A stretch of 64,000 nucleotides of DNA from Actinoplanes sp. NBRC 103695. Lineage in GTDB: Bacteria; Actinomycetota; Actinomycetes; Mycobacteriales; Micromonosporaceae. A program made the translations under genes and the position numbers. The DNA lies in NCBI RefSeq assembly GCF_030269485.1, contig NZ_BSTL01000007.1, positions 323,204 through 387,203 of the forward strand, given 5' to 3'. The notes below the pieces were generated by a model. It saw nothing but the letters and a program-made list of their open reading frames with translations, did not search any database and had not been told where the DNA came from. Positions 8,716-17,791 of this stretch are shown here, piece by piece; the first letter of the stretch is position 1, and every line of letters starts with the position of its first letter.

Positions 8716-9807
8716 GTGCCACTGTCGTCGAAGCTGCCGGACTTCCCCTGGGATCTACTGGAGCCGGCCAAGACCGTGGCGGCCGCGCACCCCGGCGGCA
8801 TCGTCGACCTGTCCATCGGCACGCCGGTCGACCCGGTGCCACCGGCGATCCGGGCCGCGCTGGCCGACGCGTCGGACGCCCCGGGTTACCCGCTGACCGC
8901 GGGGACGCCCGCCCTGCGCGCGGCGATGGCCGCCTGGGTGGCGCGTTCCTGCGCCAGCACCGCGTCGGTCGGCGTGCTGCCCACGATCGGCTCCAAGGAG
9001 CTGGTCGGCTGGCTGCCGACCCTGCTCGGGCTCGGTCCCGGCGACGTGGTGGCCATCCCCGAGGTCTGCTACCCGACGTACGAGGTGGGCGTGCAGCTCG
9101 CCGGCGCCACGATGGTGCGTGCCGACTCGCTGACCGCCCTGGGACCGGACCCTCGCGTACGCCTGCTCTGGATCAATTCGCCCTCGAACCCGACCGGCAA
9201 GGTCCTCCCGGTCCCGCACCTGCGCAAGGTGGTCGCCTGGGCGCGTGAGCGGGGCGTGACCGTGGTGAGCGACGAGTGTTACCTCACGCTGGGCTGGGAG
9301 GCCGAGCCGGTCTCGATCCTGGCCGACGAGGTGTGCGACGGCGACGTCACCGGGTTGCTGTCCGTTCACTCCCTGTCGAAACGGTCCAACCTGGCCGGTT
9401 ACCGCGCCGGGTTCGTGGCCGGCGACCCGGCGCTGATCGGCGAGTTGCTCGCGGTCCGTAAACACGCCGGGATGATCATGCCGGCGCCGGTGCAGGCCGC
9501 GATGGTCGCCGGTCTCGGCGACGAGGACCACGTGGCCGAGCAGCGCGCCCGGTACTCCTCCCGCCGGGTGATCCTGCGCGAGGCGCTGCTCCGTGCGGGA
9601 TTCCGCATCGAACACTCCGAGGCCGGTCTCTACCTCTGGTCCACCCGTGACGAGGACTGCTGGGCGACCGTGCAGTGGCTCGCCGAGCGGGGCATCCTCG
9701 CAGCTCCGGGCGCCTTTTACGGCCCGTCCGGCAGCCGCCACGTGCGGGTCGCGCTGACCGCCTCGGACGAGCGCGTGGCCGCCGCCGCGGAGCGTCTCGC
9801 CCCCTGA
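8716..9807 (+). CDS. dapC: Succinyldiaminopimelate transaminase
   Basis: The 363-residue protein is a class I/II PLP aminotransferase. The Schiff-base lysine is K222 in HSLSKRSNLAGYR; the NSPSNPTGK motif (154-162) and SDECY (185-189) complete the PLP site. It should form N-succinyl-LL-diaminopimelate in lysine and cell-wall synthesis. The position directly after fdxA supports DapC over other aminotransferases. dapD and dapE, the neighbouring pathway steps, lie at 22.9-25.0 kb. The start is GTG 8716. Confidence 0.9.
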   Translation: MPLSSKLPDFPWDLLEPAKTVAAAHPGGIVDLSIGTPVDPVPPAIRAALADASDAPGYPLTAGTPALRAAMAAWVARSCASTASVGVLPTIGSKELVGWLPTLLGLGPGDVVAIPEVCYPTYEVGVQLAGATMVRADSLTALGPDPRVRLLWINSPSNPTGKVLPVPHLRKVVAWARERGVTVVSDECYLTLGWEAEPVSILADEVCDGDVTGLLSVHSLSKRSNLAGYRAGFVAGDPALIGELLAVRKHAGMIMPAPVQAAMVAGLGDEDHVAEQRARYSSRRVILREALLRAGFRIEHSEAGLYLWSTRDEDCWATVQWLAERGILAAPGAFYGPSGSRHVRVALTASDERVAAAAERLAP

Positions 9808-9921
9808 TCCGCCGAGACGGGGCCAGGTTATCCACAGCGGGTCCGTGACGGGTACCCCTGCGTCGCACGCTGCGGTTACTCTCGATGCGTTGCCGTTGAG
9901 CGCGATCACGGGGAGGCAGCG

Positions 9922-10320
9922 GTGAGTGACCCCTCCATCAATGTGGAGACCGGCGAGTTGAACAACTTCGCCAAGGACGTCCGGTTCGAGGCCGATGAGG
10001 TGTTCCGTCCGGCGGTGAGCCGCGCGGCGGTGAGCCTGTCCGGCATCAACTTCGGGCAGAAGAACGCGAGTGGCGCGGTGCACGCGGCGAAGACCCGGTA
10101 TTCCCAGGCGATGAGCGCGCACGTCCGCAACCTGAACGCGTATGTCGAGGCGGCCGGCATCATGGCCGCCGCGGCCGAGCTGGTCGCCAAGGAGTTCGAC
10201 GCCGTCGACGCCAACAACGCCGAGGCCGCCGCCCGGGTCAACGCGATGCTGCGGTCGGCCACCGACGAGGCGCACCGCAAGGCCTTCGAGCAGGCGTACG
10301 GCACCGGGGGTGCGGTGTGA
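9922..10320 (+). CDS. Small helical WXG100/ESX-like protein, type VII secretion candidate
   Basis: The start is GTG 9922 behind GGGGAGG. The 132 residues are almost wholly helical and alanine-rich, with two long helices (about 15-75 and 80-120), the size and shape of WXG100-like secreted proteins. A clear WxG turn is missing. The C-terminus carries AFEQAYGTGG. The gene overlaps the next one by 4 bp and sits two genes before a mycosin, which supports a type VII secretion role. No homologue was recognised beyond this. Confidence 0.6.
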   Translation: MSDPSINVETGELNNFAKDVRFEADEVFRPAVSRAAVSLSGINFGQKNASGAVHAAKTRYSQAMSAHVRNLNAYVEAAGIMAAAAELVAKEFDAVDANNAEAAARVNAMLRSATDEAHRKAFEQAYGTGGAV

Positions 10321-11756
10321 GCGAGCCGCCGCTGACGTCGAGCTGGTGCACCGCCTGGGGATCGTTCAACACGCCGCGGCTGTGGGCGATGGTCGCCGAC
10401 GAGGACAACCCGGACGCGTGGCGCCAGGTCGCCGCGTGGGGTGACGTCGCCACGTCGGTCAAGGACCAGCGCAGCCGCCTGGTCGCGGCCAAGGCGGCGC
10501 TGATCGCCGCGTGGCCGCCCTCGCAGAACGCGTCGGCCGACGCCTTCGTCACCGAGCTCGACGACCTGCTCAGCCGGATGGACCGCGCCCACCAGGACGC
10601 CAACGCCACGGCCGACGGCTACGCCAACATCCTCGAGGCGCTGCGGCAGGCGAAAAACCAGGTCCAGCCGCTGTACGAGGAGTACAAGCAGAAGAACGAC
10701 GACTGGGTGCCCGGCTGGTTCGACAACGCCGAGGACGAGATCGACGAGAAGGCGCGCAAGGCCCTGATCGCAGCCGAGCAGGCCGTCGAGCAGAACGTGC
10801 CGTCGATCAAGGTGCCCGAGCCGTACAAGATGGACCCGAACGCGAAGTCCGGCTACACCCCGCCGAAGGAGAACACCGCAGGCGACGGCACCCGGTACAG
10901 CGGCGGGGTCGGCTCGACTCACGCCACGACCAGCTCGTCATCCGGCGGCGGCCAGGACGGGGAGATCCCGGTCCCGCACGAGCCGGTGCCGCCGATGCCC
11001 GGCATGGACCCGATCGACCCCAGCGACGGCTCCGGCGGTGGCGGTGGTTCCGGCCCCGGCGGCCCTGGCGCCGGCGTCCCCGGCAGTGCTGGCTCCGGCA
11101 GTGGTGGCTCCGGCGGTGGTGGCGGTGGCACCGGTCCCGACCTGGCCGGCGTGACGCCGCTGCCAGTTCCGCCGCCGCTGCCCGCGCCGCCGCCCGGTGT
11201 GCCGCCGATCATCGGGCAGCCGTTGCCGCCCGCACCGCCACCGACGATCCTGCCCCCGCCGATCCTCGGCGTGCCGCCCACCGTCACCGGCATCGGCGGC
11301 GGCCCCGGCGGCCCTGGCGGTGCCGGCAAGCCACCGCCCACCGCCCCCTTCGGCCGCAGCGGCGGTCGAGGGGCGCTGCCCTCCGGCGCGGTCATCGGCG
11401 AGACGGTCGGCCGCAGCGGCAACGCCCGCCCCGGCGGCGTCGCGGCCGGCAACGTCGGCCGCAGCACCACCGCTCCCGGCCGGGCGAACTCCCCCACCGC
11501 CCGCTCCGGCCAGAAGCCGCCGCGCCCGTCCTGGCTGCCGCCCGACGACCACGCGGGCACCCGAAGCGCAACGTCACAGACCGCGATGTCCGGCGCCCGC
11601 CGAGGCAACCAGCAGGGCGACGAGCCCGAGGGCAAGCGCTTCGACCCCGACAACCCGTGGGAGGTCGAGTCCGGCGTAGCGCCAGTGATCAAGCCCCCGA
11701 CCGGCACCCCACGCCACGACCCCGGCCCCAACGTGATCGGCGGCTACCGCGGGTGA
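10317..11756 (+). CDS. Large type VII secretion-like protein with Gly/Pro-rich C-terminus
   Basis: The 479-residue protein has a helical N-terminal half (about 1-185), rich in Ala and charged residues, then a long low-complexity Gly/Pro/Ser region (about 225-400) and a polar tail ending NVIGGYRG. This layout resembles PPE- or EspB-like secreted proteins with a flexible C-terminus. The early segment SSWCTAWGSFNTPRLWAMV is aromatic-rich. ATG/GTG 10317 overlaps the preceding stop, and its own stop overlaps the GTG at 11753, so the three genes are probably one unit. The role is inferred from context. Confidence 0.6.
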   Translation: MSEPPLTSSWCTAWGSFNTPRLWAMVADEDNPDAWRQVAAWGDVATSVKDQRSRLVAAKAALIAAWPPSQNASADAFVTELDDLLSRMDRAHQDANATADGYANILEALRQAKNQVQPLYEEYKQKNDDWVPGWFDNAEDEIDEKARKALIAAEQAVEQNVPSIKVPEPYKMDPNAKSGYTPPKENTAGDGTRYSGGVGSTHATTSSSSGGGQDGEIPVPHEPVPPMPGMDPIDPSDGSGGGGGSGPGGPGAGVPGSAGSGSGGSGGGGGGTGPDLAGVTPLPVPPPLPAPPPGVPPIIGQPLPPAPPPTILPPPILGVPPTVTGIGGGPGGPGGAGKPPPTAPFGRSGGRGALPSGAVIGETVGRSGNARPGGVAAGNVGRSTTAPGRANSPTARSGQKPPRPSWLPPDDHAGTRSATSQTAMSGARRGNQQGDEPEGKRFDPDNPWEVESGVAPVIKPPTGTPRHDPGPNVIGGYRG

Positions 11757-13237
11757 TCGCCGAGCCCCTGGCCGAGCCCCTGGCCGAGCCTCCGGCCGAG
11801 CCTCCGGCCCCGGCGTCGGGTTCGGCCTTCGCCGCTGGCGCCGGCCTTGATCCACGGCCGGGCCTGCCTTCTGTGTCGGCGGCGGGCACGGTGGTCGGCT
11901 TGTCTGCCGTGGGTGGTGAGCGCCTTGACGCTCTGCCACCCGCCCGGCGCTCGCGCCTGCGTCCGGCGATCGGCCGGGGCGGCGCGGCCGGCGGGGCCTT
12001 ACATGTGGACGCGGCGGGTTCGGGTTCGCGTGAAAGCGCGGCGGGTTCGGGTTCGGGTTCGCGTGGAGGCGCGGCGGGGCGGGGCTCGCGTGGAGGCGTG
12101 GCGGGGCGGGGCTCGCGTGGAGGCGCGGCGGGCTGGGCCTCGGGTGTCGGCGCGGCGGGCTGGGTACGGCGGGTGGGTGCGATGCTGGCGGCGGTTGCGC
12201 TGGTGGCGCCGGCGCCGGCGCCCGCGCGGGCCGACTCGGTGCGCGACAAACTGTGGTATCTCGACTCGCTCGACGTGGCGGCGGCGCAGCGGATCAGCAA
12301 AGGTTCCGATGTGGTCGTGGCCGTGCTGGACACCGGCGTCGACGCCAAGCACCCCGACCTGAAGGGCGCGGTGCTGGCCGGCAACAACACGACCCGGCCC
12401 GGCGCCACGGGCAACGCCGACACCGAGGGCCACGGCACCGGCATGGCCGGCATCATCGCGGCCCGCGGGCGCGGCGACCGCGGCGTGGTCGGCATCGCCC
12501 CGGCCGCCAAGATCCTGCCGATCCGGCCCGCCGACGATCCGTACTTCGCCGCCGACGGGATCCGCTGGGCGGTGCGGCACGGCGCGAAGGTCATCAACAT
12601 GTCGTTCGGCCTGCCCGACTCGGAGACGCTGCACTCGGCGATCCGCGAAGCCTCGGACGCAGGCGTGGTGCTGGTCTCGTCAGTAGGCAACACCGGCGAC
12701 AAGGACAACAAGCCCGACTATCCCGGCGCCTATCCCGAGGTCATCGGCGTAGGCGCGGTCGGCCGAGACGGCAAGGTCGCGAAGTTCTCCCAGCACGGCC
12801 CCCAGGTCGACTTGGTCGCGCCGGGCGTCGACATCGAGCAGGCCGGCCTCTACGGCACATACCGCAACGGCTTCGGCAGCAGCAACTCGGCCGCCGTGGT
12901 GTCCGGGGCGGCGGCGCTGATCCTTGCCGAGTTCCCCGACCTCACCCCGCAGCAGGTGGCCGACCGGCTGTCCAGCACCGCGAAGGACAAGGGCGACAAA
13001 GGCCGCGACGACTACTACGGCCACGGCGAACTCGACCTGGTCAAAGCGCTGACCGCACCCCAGCCCTCTTCCTCCTCGGCCCCACCGACGGCCGGTGCTC
13101 CGGCCGCGGCCCCGCCAACCTCGGCGAGCGACTCTGACGGCGGCATTCCGCCCCTGGTGTTCATCGGCGCAGGCTTGCTGCTTCTGCTCCTCGCCGTTCT
13201 CGCCGTCACGATGGCGATCCGCCGCTCCCGCGCCTGA
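11753..13237 (+). CDS. mycP: Mycosin-type subtilisin protease of type VII secretion
   Basis: A subtilase domain spans nt 12245-13050. The triad is visible: Asp in [17 protein letters not shown], His in [10 protein letters not shown], Ser in [17 protein letters not shown] proline/alanine linker and a C-terminal membrane helix ([20 protein letters not shown]) follow, as in MycP. Mature protein probably begins near [16 protein letters not shown] after a signal peptide. The start is uncertain: GTG 11753 overlaps the upstream stop (GTGA) but gives an odd low-complexity N-terminus of about 140 residues; in-frame starts at 12098 (GTG) or 12182 (ATG) would give a normal signal peptide. No EccB/C/D/E genes are in the window. 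Confidence 0.88.
   Translation: MIAEPLAEPLAEPPAEPPAPASGSAFAAGAGLDPRPGLPSVSAAGTVVGLSAVGGERLDALPPARRSRLRPAIGRGGAAGGALHVDAAGSGSRESAAGSGSGSRGGAAGRGSRGGVAGRGSRGGAAGWASGVGAAGWVRRVGAMLAAVALVAPAPAPARADSVRDKLWYLDSLDVAAAQRISKGSDVVVAVLDTGVDAKHPDLKGAVLAGNNTTRPGATGNADTEGHGTGMAGIIAARGRGDRGVVGIAPAAKILPIRPADDPYFAADGIRWAVRHGAKVINMSFGLPDSETLHSAIREASDAGVVLVSSVGNTGDKDNKPDYPGAYPEVIGVGAVGRDGKVAKFSQHGPQVDLVAPGVDIEQAGLYGTYRNGFGSSNSAAVVSGAAALILAEFPDLTPQQVADRLSSTAKDKGDKGRDDYYGHGELDLVKALTAPQPSSSSAPPTAGAPAAAPPTSASDSDGGIPPLVFIGAGLLLLLLAVLAVTMAIRRSRA
12059..12140 (+). repeat. 27-bp tandem repeat in the N-terminal region of the mycosin frame
   Basis: About three copies of a 27-bp unit that would encode SRGGAAGRG lie just upstream of the signal peptide region. 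Shorter GGGTTC repeats precede them (12016-12060). These repeats look like intergenic repeat expansion rather than protein domain and argue for a start downstream at 12098 or 12182. Confidence 0.6.
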
Positions 13238-13251
13238 CGCGCGACTCTCTT

Positions 13252-13464
13252 GCTGGACGCGCTGGATGCGCTGGATGCGCTGGATGCGCTGGATGCGCTG
13301 GATGCGCTGGATGCGCTGGATGCGCTGGATGCGCTGGATGCGCTGGATGCGCTGGATGCGCTGGATGCGCTGGATGCGCTGGACGCGCTGGACGCGCTGG
13401 ACGCGTCGGTCTTGCGCTGGACGCGTCGGTCTTGCGCTGGACGCGTCGGTCTTGCGCTGGACGC
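13252..13464. repeat. Tandem array: 17 copies of a 9-bp unit, then 3 copies of a 20-bp unit
   Basis: The unit GCTGGAYGC repeats 17 times without interruption (13252-13404). The first and last three copies carry C at the variable base and the 13 inner copies carry T. A 20-bp derived unit (GTCGGTCTTGCGCTGGACGC) then repeats three times (13405-13464). It starts 14 bp after the mycosin stop. Frames through it would encode Leu-Asp-Ala or Pro-Ala-His repeats, but none has a ribosome site, so it is taken as non-coding. Confidence 0.9.
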
Positions 13465-14355
13465 GGCGCTTTGCGCTGGACGTCCTGCTCCCGGGCTGGA
13501 CGCGCCGCTCGGGCGGGACGGCGCCGCTCCGGCAGGCGCGCGTCGCTCTCGCGGCGCGCGGCTTCCACTAGCGCGCTGGGCGCGCTGGTCTCGCGCTGGG
13601 CGCGCCGTTCTCGGGCGCGAGGCGCCGCTCCGGCAGGCGCGCGTCGCTCCCGCGGCCGCGCGCGACTTTCGCTATGGGCGCGACTTTCGCTATGGGCGCG
13701 GCTTCCGTAGCGGGCTCGGCGACCCCGCGTGGCGCTGCCTACTCGCGCTGGGTGCCGCCACCCGCGGCCGAGGTGGACAGGCAAGCGCACCAGGCCGGCG
13801 GAACTGCCCGCTCGCGCTGGTCCCGCCGCTCGCGGTTGTCAGTGGTAGCTCAGCGAGGGGCGGTTCCGCGCGGTGGTGGCTCCGCTCGGCGGTGGTAGTG
13901 CAGCGCGGTATCGAATCCGTGGATGGCGCTCTTCCCTACCACCGGATGTTGTGGTGGTAGCGAGGCGCGGTATCAGGCCCGTGGATGGCGTTCTGGGCTA
14001 CCGCTCGCTGCGGCGGTGGTAGGCGGTAGTGGTAGCGGGGCGCGGCGGGGGCTGTCCGGGGGAGTGGTGTGGCCGGGACCGGGCGGGACAACCCGGATGG
14101 TGGGGCGCGGAGGTCTCCCCGCGCCTGGCCGGCCTCGATGACGGGACTCTTCGGTCACACGTAGTCATCGTTTCTGTCTTTGGCTTTCGGGCGAGGGCGA
14201 GGGCGAGGCGAGGGCGAGGGCGACGGAAGGCGGCGGTTGATGTTTGCGGGAGGGCGACGGAAGACGGCGGTTGATGTTCGGCGCGAGGGCGAGGGCGACG
14301 GAAGGTGGCGGTTGATCTTCGGGGGAGGGGGAGCGGAGGCGGGTAGGTTCGGGCG
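13465..14355. repeat. Gene-free repeat field downstream of the mycosin
   Basis: About 890 bp hold no credible gene. 13465-13800 is GC-rich with scattered GCTGGGCGC/GGACGC remnants of the upstream array. Two near-copies of a 62-bp unit start at 13891 and 13953; both contain GTGGTAG, a GCGCGGTATC core and a GTGGATGGCG core. From 14218 to about 14328 three units beginning GGGCGACGGAAG (at 14218, 14252 and 14293) each end with GCGGTTGAT. Long frames here on both strands lack ribosome sites and have arginine-rich shadow composition. Confidence 0.65.
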
Positions 14356-15057
14356 ATGAGTGAGCAGCGGAGCGGCGGCCCGGCGACCGTGGTGGTTCGG
14401 GGTGAGGCGGTGCGGGAGGTGCCGCCCGAGGTGGCGGTGGTGCAGGTGACCGTGTCGGCGCGGGAGGGGGAGCGGGAGCTGGTGCTGACCCGGCTCACCG
14501 AGCGGGCCGCCGAGCTTCGGAGTCACCTGGATGACTTCGCCGAGGCGGTGGAGCGGCGGGAGACCGGCGGGGTGCAGATTCATCCGGAGCTGAAGCGGGG
14601 CGGCGGCAGAGTGGTCGCCTATCGGGGCTCGGTGACGACCTCGGTGACGGTGGCTGACTTCGCGGCGCTGGGGGATCTGCTGCTGCGGCTGGGGCGGCTG
14701 GACTCGGCGAGTGTGGACGGGCCGTGGTGGCAGCTGCGGCGGGGCAGCCGGGCCGGCGGGGACGTGCGGGCCGAGGCGATCGCGGACGCGTTGCAGCGGG
14801 CCCGGGAGTATGCGGCGGCGGTGGGGGCCCGGGTGGACCGCCTGATCGAGATCGCCGACGAGGGGGTCGGGGGTGTGCAGCCGATGATGGCCCGGGGGAT
14901 GGCGTTCGCCGCGAAGGCCGAGTCCGCTGACCTGGATCTCGAGTTGGATCCGGCGCCGCAGACGGTGCAGGCCTCGGTGGTGGTGCGGGTCTCGATCACT
15001 GAGCCGACCGCGGTGCACGGTGACGGACTGTCCGATTCGGATCAGCCCTCGCGCTGA
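14356..15057 (+). CDS. SIMPL-domain (DUF541) protein
   Basis: The 233 residues match the SIMPL/DUF541 family: an opening VVVRGEAVREVPPEVAVVQV strand pair, a middle GDLLLRLGRLDSASVDGPWW segment, and a long helix with AIADALQRAREYAAAVGARV. Most relatives are periplasmic or exported, but this one has no signal peptide, so it is probably cytoplasmic. The function of the family is poorly known; some members have been linked to stress tolerance. The start is ATG 14356, after the repeat field. Confidence 0.82.
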   Translation: MSEQRSGGPATVVVRGEAVREVPPEVAVVQVTVSAREGERELVLTRLTERAAELRSHLDDFAEAVERRETGGVQIHPELKRGGGRVVAYRGSVTTSVTVADFAALGDLLLRLGRLDSASVDGPWWQLRRGSRAGGDVRAEAIADALQRAREYAAAVGARVDRLIEIADEGVGGVQPMMARGMAFAAKAESADLDLELDPAPQTVQASVVVRVSITEPTAVHGDGLSDSDQPSR

Positions 15058-15153
15058 TCACGCTCGGTGCCGTTGTTACCGATACGTGACATCTTGAGCG
15101 GTCTTTACGCGACTCGGCGGGCCCTTGGCACAGATCGGGCAGGAGCAGCAGAA

Positions 15154-15178
15154 ACGGGCCCCTGAAACAGGGGCCCGT
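15154..15178. terminator. Perfect 11-bp hairpin between convergent genes
   Basis: ACGGGCCCCTG, AAA loop, CAGGGGCCCGT. It lies midway between the SIMPL gene and the convergent DUF4407 gene, about 100 bp from each. It has no T-run on either side, so it is a bidirectional terminator of the actinobacterial kind at best. Confidence 0.6.
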
Positions 15179-15277
15179 CACCACGGCGCAAGTCGCCAGA
15201 GCGGCCTGGCCGCCGATCAACAGAGCGTGGGCAGGCGATGCGCCGGAGCACATAGTAGCGCCTCTGTGCAACTTGCG

Positions 15278-16576
15278 TTAAGTCCGAACGGGTTTCTTCT
15301 CCGCCAGGCGATCGACCGGGCGTTCGGGCTGGACAGATATATGCCGATCAGTACGCCGTAACCGGGACGTAGGAGCTTCGCCGGCGGCCACATTGGCCCG
15401 GAGGACGTTGCGGGCCCGCTCGGTCGCCATCTCGGTGAGCTGCTCGTCTCTGGTCGCCGCGTCCACCCCATCGGCGACCACGCGCATCGTGGCCTCGCCG
15501 TAGACCCGCGCGTCGGCGACCCCGCGCTCGTAGGCGATCAACGCAGCGTGTTCGCGTTCGCGGGCCGCGCGGGCCTCGGCGCGCTCGTACGCGTTGCCCC
15601 GGGAGACGAATTTGAGCCCTACCGCCGCGCAGTCCAGGGCGACGAGCAGGAGCGCGATCCCGATGTAGAACACGCCGATGCCCCAGAAGTCGTCGGCCAC
15701 CAGGTACGCCATCGCTTTGGTCCGCGCGCCGAAGCCGGCGTCGGCCCGGACGGCGGCCGCGTTCTGTTCGCGCTGGTCGGCGATCAACTTCGTCAGCGAC
15801 ACCATCTCCGCGGTGCGCGCGTCCCGGGCCGGCCGCTGTGCCGACCGCAACGTCGCGGCCTGCCGGTCCAGTGCGGTCGCCTGGTCGTCCAGGATGCGCG
15901 ACCTGCGGACCAGCTTGTCGCAGTCGCCGCCGGTGGGGCAGCCGGCCCGGCGGGAGATCCCGTCGCCCTCGGAATCGGCCAGCGCCTGCTGGTAGAGCGC
16001 GCGGGCGTCGCGTCGTTTCGCGATCGCCTGGACACCCAGCCGGGTCACCGCCTGGTCGTCCTCGCCGGCGCGCTGCCGCAGGTAGGCCAGCCGCTGGTCG
16101 TACGCCCCGATCGCGCCGGTCGACGACAGCGCCAGGATCTGCTCGTTGTGCACCCGGTTCAGGTACGCGTCGATCTCACCGCGGTAGCGCGCCAGCATCA
16201 GCGGCTCGGTGATGATCACCGCGAAGAGCAGCGCCAGCCCGACCCGGCCCAGGTAGAGCCCGAGCGTCGGCCGTTTCAGCAGGTGGCTGGGGTCGGCCGA
16301 GTCCAGGTTCTGGTAGCTGATCGCGACCCGCCCGACGACCGCCCGGTCGTAGGCGACCACGCCCACCGCCACCAGCGGCCCGACCAGCCACTGCCACCAC
16401 GGGTGGGTGTAGTTGGCGCTGGCGTCCACGAACGCCGCCCCGCCGACCGTCGCGTACACGAAGTAGAGCAGCACGAAGACGCCGATCGCGCTGTAGAGCA
16501 CCCGGTCGGAGTGGGTGGTCACGCTCTCCGGGTTGACGTTGGCAACCCTGAGCAGGACGTCCCGGCGCCTCGGCAT
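15278..16576 (-). CDS. DUF4407 membrane protein with long coiled-coil loop
   Basis: The 432-residue protein has two N-terminal membrane helices (about 27-45 and 62-80), a third at about 110-128, and a fourth at about 295-315 (GIGVFYIGIALLLVALDCA). A long charged helical region (about 135-280) lies between helices three and four, which is the DUF4407 plan. The C-terminal tail is rich in Ala, Arg and Glu and probably helical. The function of DUF4407 proteins is unknown. The gene is divergent from the aldo/keto reductase with 58 bp between. Confidence 0.82.
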   Translation of the reverse strand: MPRRRDVLLRVANVNPESVTTHSDRVLYSAIGVFVLLYFVYATVGGAAFVDASANYTHPWWQWLVGPLVAVGVVAYDRAVVGRVAISYQNLDSADPSHLLKRPTLGLYLGRVGLALLFAVIITEPLMLARYRGEIDAYLNRVHNEQILALSSTGAIGAYDQRLAYLRQRAGEDDQAVTRLGVQAIAKRRDARALYQQALADSEGDGISRRAGCPTGGDCDKLVRRSRILDDQATALDRQAATLRSAQRPARDARTAEMVSLTKLIADQREQNAAAVRADAGFGARTKAMAYLVADDFWGIGVFYIGIALLLVALDCAAVGLKFVSRGNAYERAEARAAREREHAALIAYERGVADARVYGEATMRVVADGVDAATRDEQLTEMATERARNVLRANVAAGEAPTSRLRRTDRHISVQPERPVDRLAEKKPVRT

Positions 16577-16634
16577 GCAGCCGAGTCTTGCGGATCACAG
16601 GTGCACGCGTCCCCGATTCGGGTAAGTGTGGTGG

Positions 16635-17489
16635 ATGACCACAGACATCCCGACCATCACGCTGAATGACGGCCGTACCATTCCGCAGCTCGGTTTCGGG
16701 GTGTTCCAGGTCCCGCCGCCAGAGACCCGCGCCGCGGTCACGATGGCGATCGAGGCCGGCTACCGGCACATCGACACCGCGCAGATGTACGGGAACGAGA
16801 AGGGTGTCGGCGAGGCGATCGCCGATTCCGGGCTGGACCGCTCCGAGTTCTTCCTGACCAGCAAGCTGAGCAACGCGGCGCACCTGCCGGACGACGCGCG
16901 CCGGGCGTTCGACCGGACGCTCGAGGAGCTCGGCACCGACCACCTCGACCTGTTCCTGATCCACTGGCCGCTGCCGACCCGGTACAACGGCGACTTCGTG
17001 CAGACGTGGCTCGCCCTGGAGGAGTTCTACCGTGAGGGGCGCGCCCGCTCGATCGGCGTCTCCAACTTCACCCCGCACCACCTGGGCCGGTTGCGCGCGG
17101 AGACGCAGGTCCGGCCGGCGGTCAACCAGATCGAGATCCACCCGTACCTGACGAACGAGCAGCTCCGGGCGTACAACACCGCCAACGAGATCGCCAACGA
17201 GGCCTATTCGCCGATCGCCCAGGGTGAGGTGCTGAGCGACCCGACGATCGAGTCCATCGCGCGGGAGGTGTCCCGCACGCCGGCGCAGGTGGTGCTGCGC
17301 TGGCACATCCAGCGCGGCGACATCATTTTTCCCAAGAGCAAGACCGAGGCTCGGGTACGCGAGAACGCCGCGATCTTCGACTTCGAACTCGACGCGGGCG
17401 CCATGGCGGCGATCAGTTCCCTGGACAAGGGGGAGAAGGGTCGTACCGGCGGCAACCCCGACACGATGGCCTGGATCCCTGAGGAGTGA
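16635..17489 (+). CDS. Aldo/keto reductase
   Basis: The protein is an NADPH-dependent carbonyl reductase of the AKR superfamily (284 residues from ATG 16635). The catalytic tetrad is visible as D47, Y52, K77 and H110 in DTAQMYG, TSKL and LIHWP. IPQLGFGVFQV and GVSNFTPHHLGRL are family signatures, and the nucleotide-site IIFPKSKTEARVREN motif is near the C-terminus. It resembles the 2,5-diketo-gluconate reductase group. A GTG at 16626 would add three residues (MWW). The physiological substrate is unknown. Confidence 0.92.
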   Translation: MTTDIPTITLNDGRTIPQLGFGVFQVPPPETRAAVTMAIEAGYRHIDTAQMYGNEKGVGEAIADSGLDRSEFFLTSKLSNAAHLPDDARRAFDRTLEELGTDHLDLFLIHWPLPTRYNGDFVQTWLALEEFYREGRARSIGVSNFTPHHLGRLRAETQVRPAVNQIEIHPYLTNEQLRAYNTANEIANEAYSPIAQGEVLSDPTIESIAREVSRTPAQVVLRWHIQRGDIIFPKSKTEARVRENAAIFDFELDAGAMAAISSLDKGEKGRTGGNPDTMAWIPEE

Positions 17490-17791
17490 CAGGCCGACCC
17501 TGGCGGGTTAATACGAACCCTATTTCTGGTAACTGGCCACCTGGCAGTTTGAAAGCGTAGCCGTCAAATGCTAGGAGCTTGTTTCCGCAGCTCAGGGCGC
17601 ATGAGGAAATGTCTGAGGGCGGGGGCATCGGTGGATTTCCGGTGGCCCCGCCTCCCTCGTTGGGGTTAAGCCGGACAGTTCCCGCGCGCCGCATTTGTGC
17701 GTCAACAGCGTACGGAATCCCGATCACGAAATGCCTGCTCATCAGGTTGTCTGGAGTAGTCCGGAACCGGTACGCAGGAGGAATGCGCCGT
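17490..17791 (+). promoter_or_regulatory. Gene-free leader region with a GC-rich hairpin
   Basis: About 300 bp without a gene precede the anchored protein at 17792. A hairpin lies around 17615-17655: GGCGGGG (17618-17624) pairs with CCCCGCC (17646-17652), with further pairing around it. The stretch is less GC-rich than its surroundings and could be a structured 5' leader or simply promoter DNA. It matches no riboswitch class I know. An AGGAGG site (17776-17781) ends the region. Confidence 0.35.

Noticed and set aside
13206-13960. Frames on both strands encoding Leu-Asp-Ala or Pro-Ala-His repeats
   Set aside because: They arise only from the 9-bp tandem repeat. Neither has a ribosome site or any globular part.
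13252-14330. A possible CRISPR array
   Set aside because: The repeats are contiguous 9-, 20- and about 35-62-bp units without unique spacers, and no cas genes are present.
15195-15270. A tRNA or small RNA gene downstream of the hairpin at 15154
   Set aside because: No cloverleaf, TTCGA arm or CCA-type end could be found.
17490-17791. A known riboswitch upstream of the gene at 17792
   Set aside because: The sequence does not carry the conserved core of the c-di-AMP, c-di-GMP, cobalamin or SAM classes; only a GC-rich hairpin is seen.
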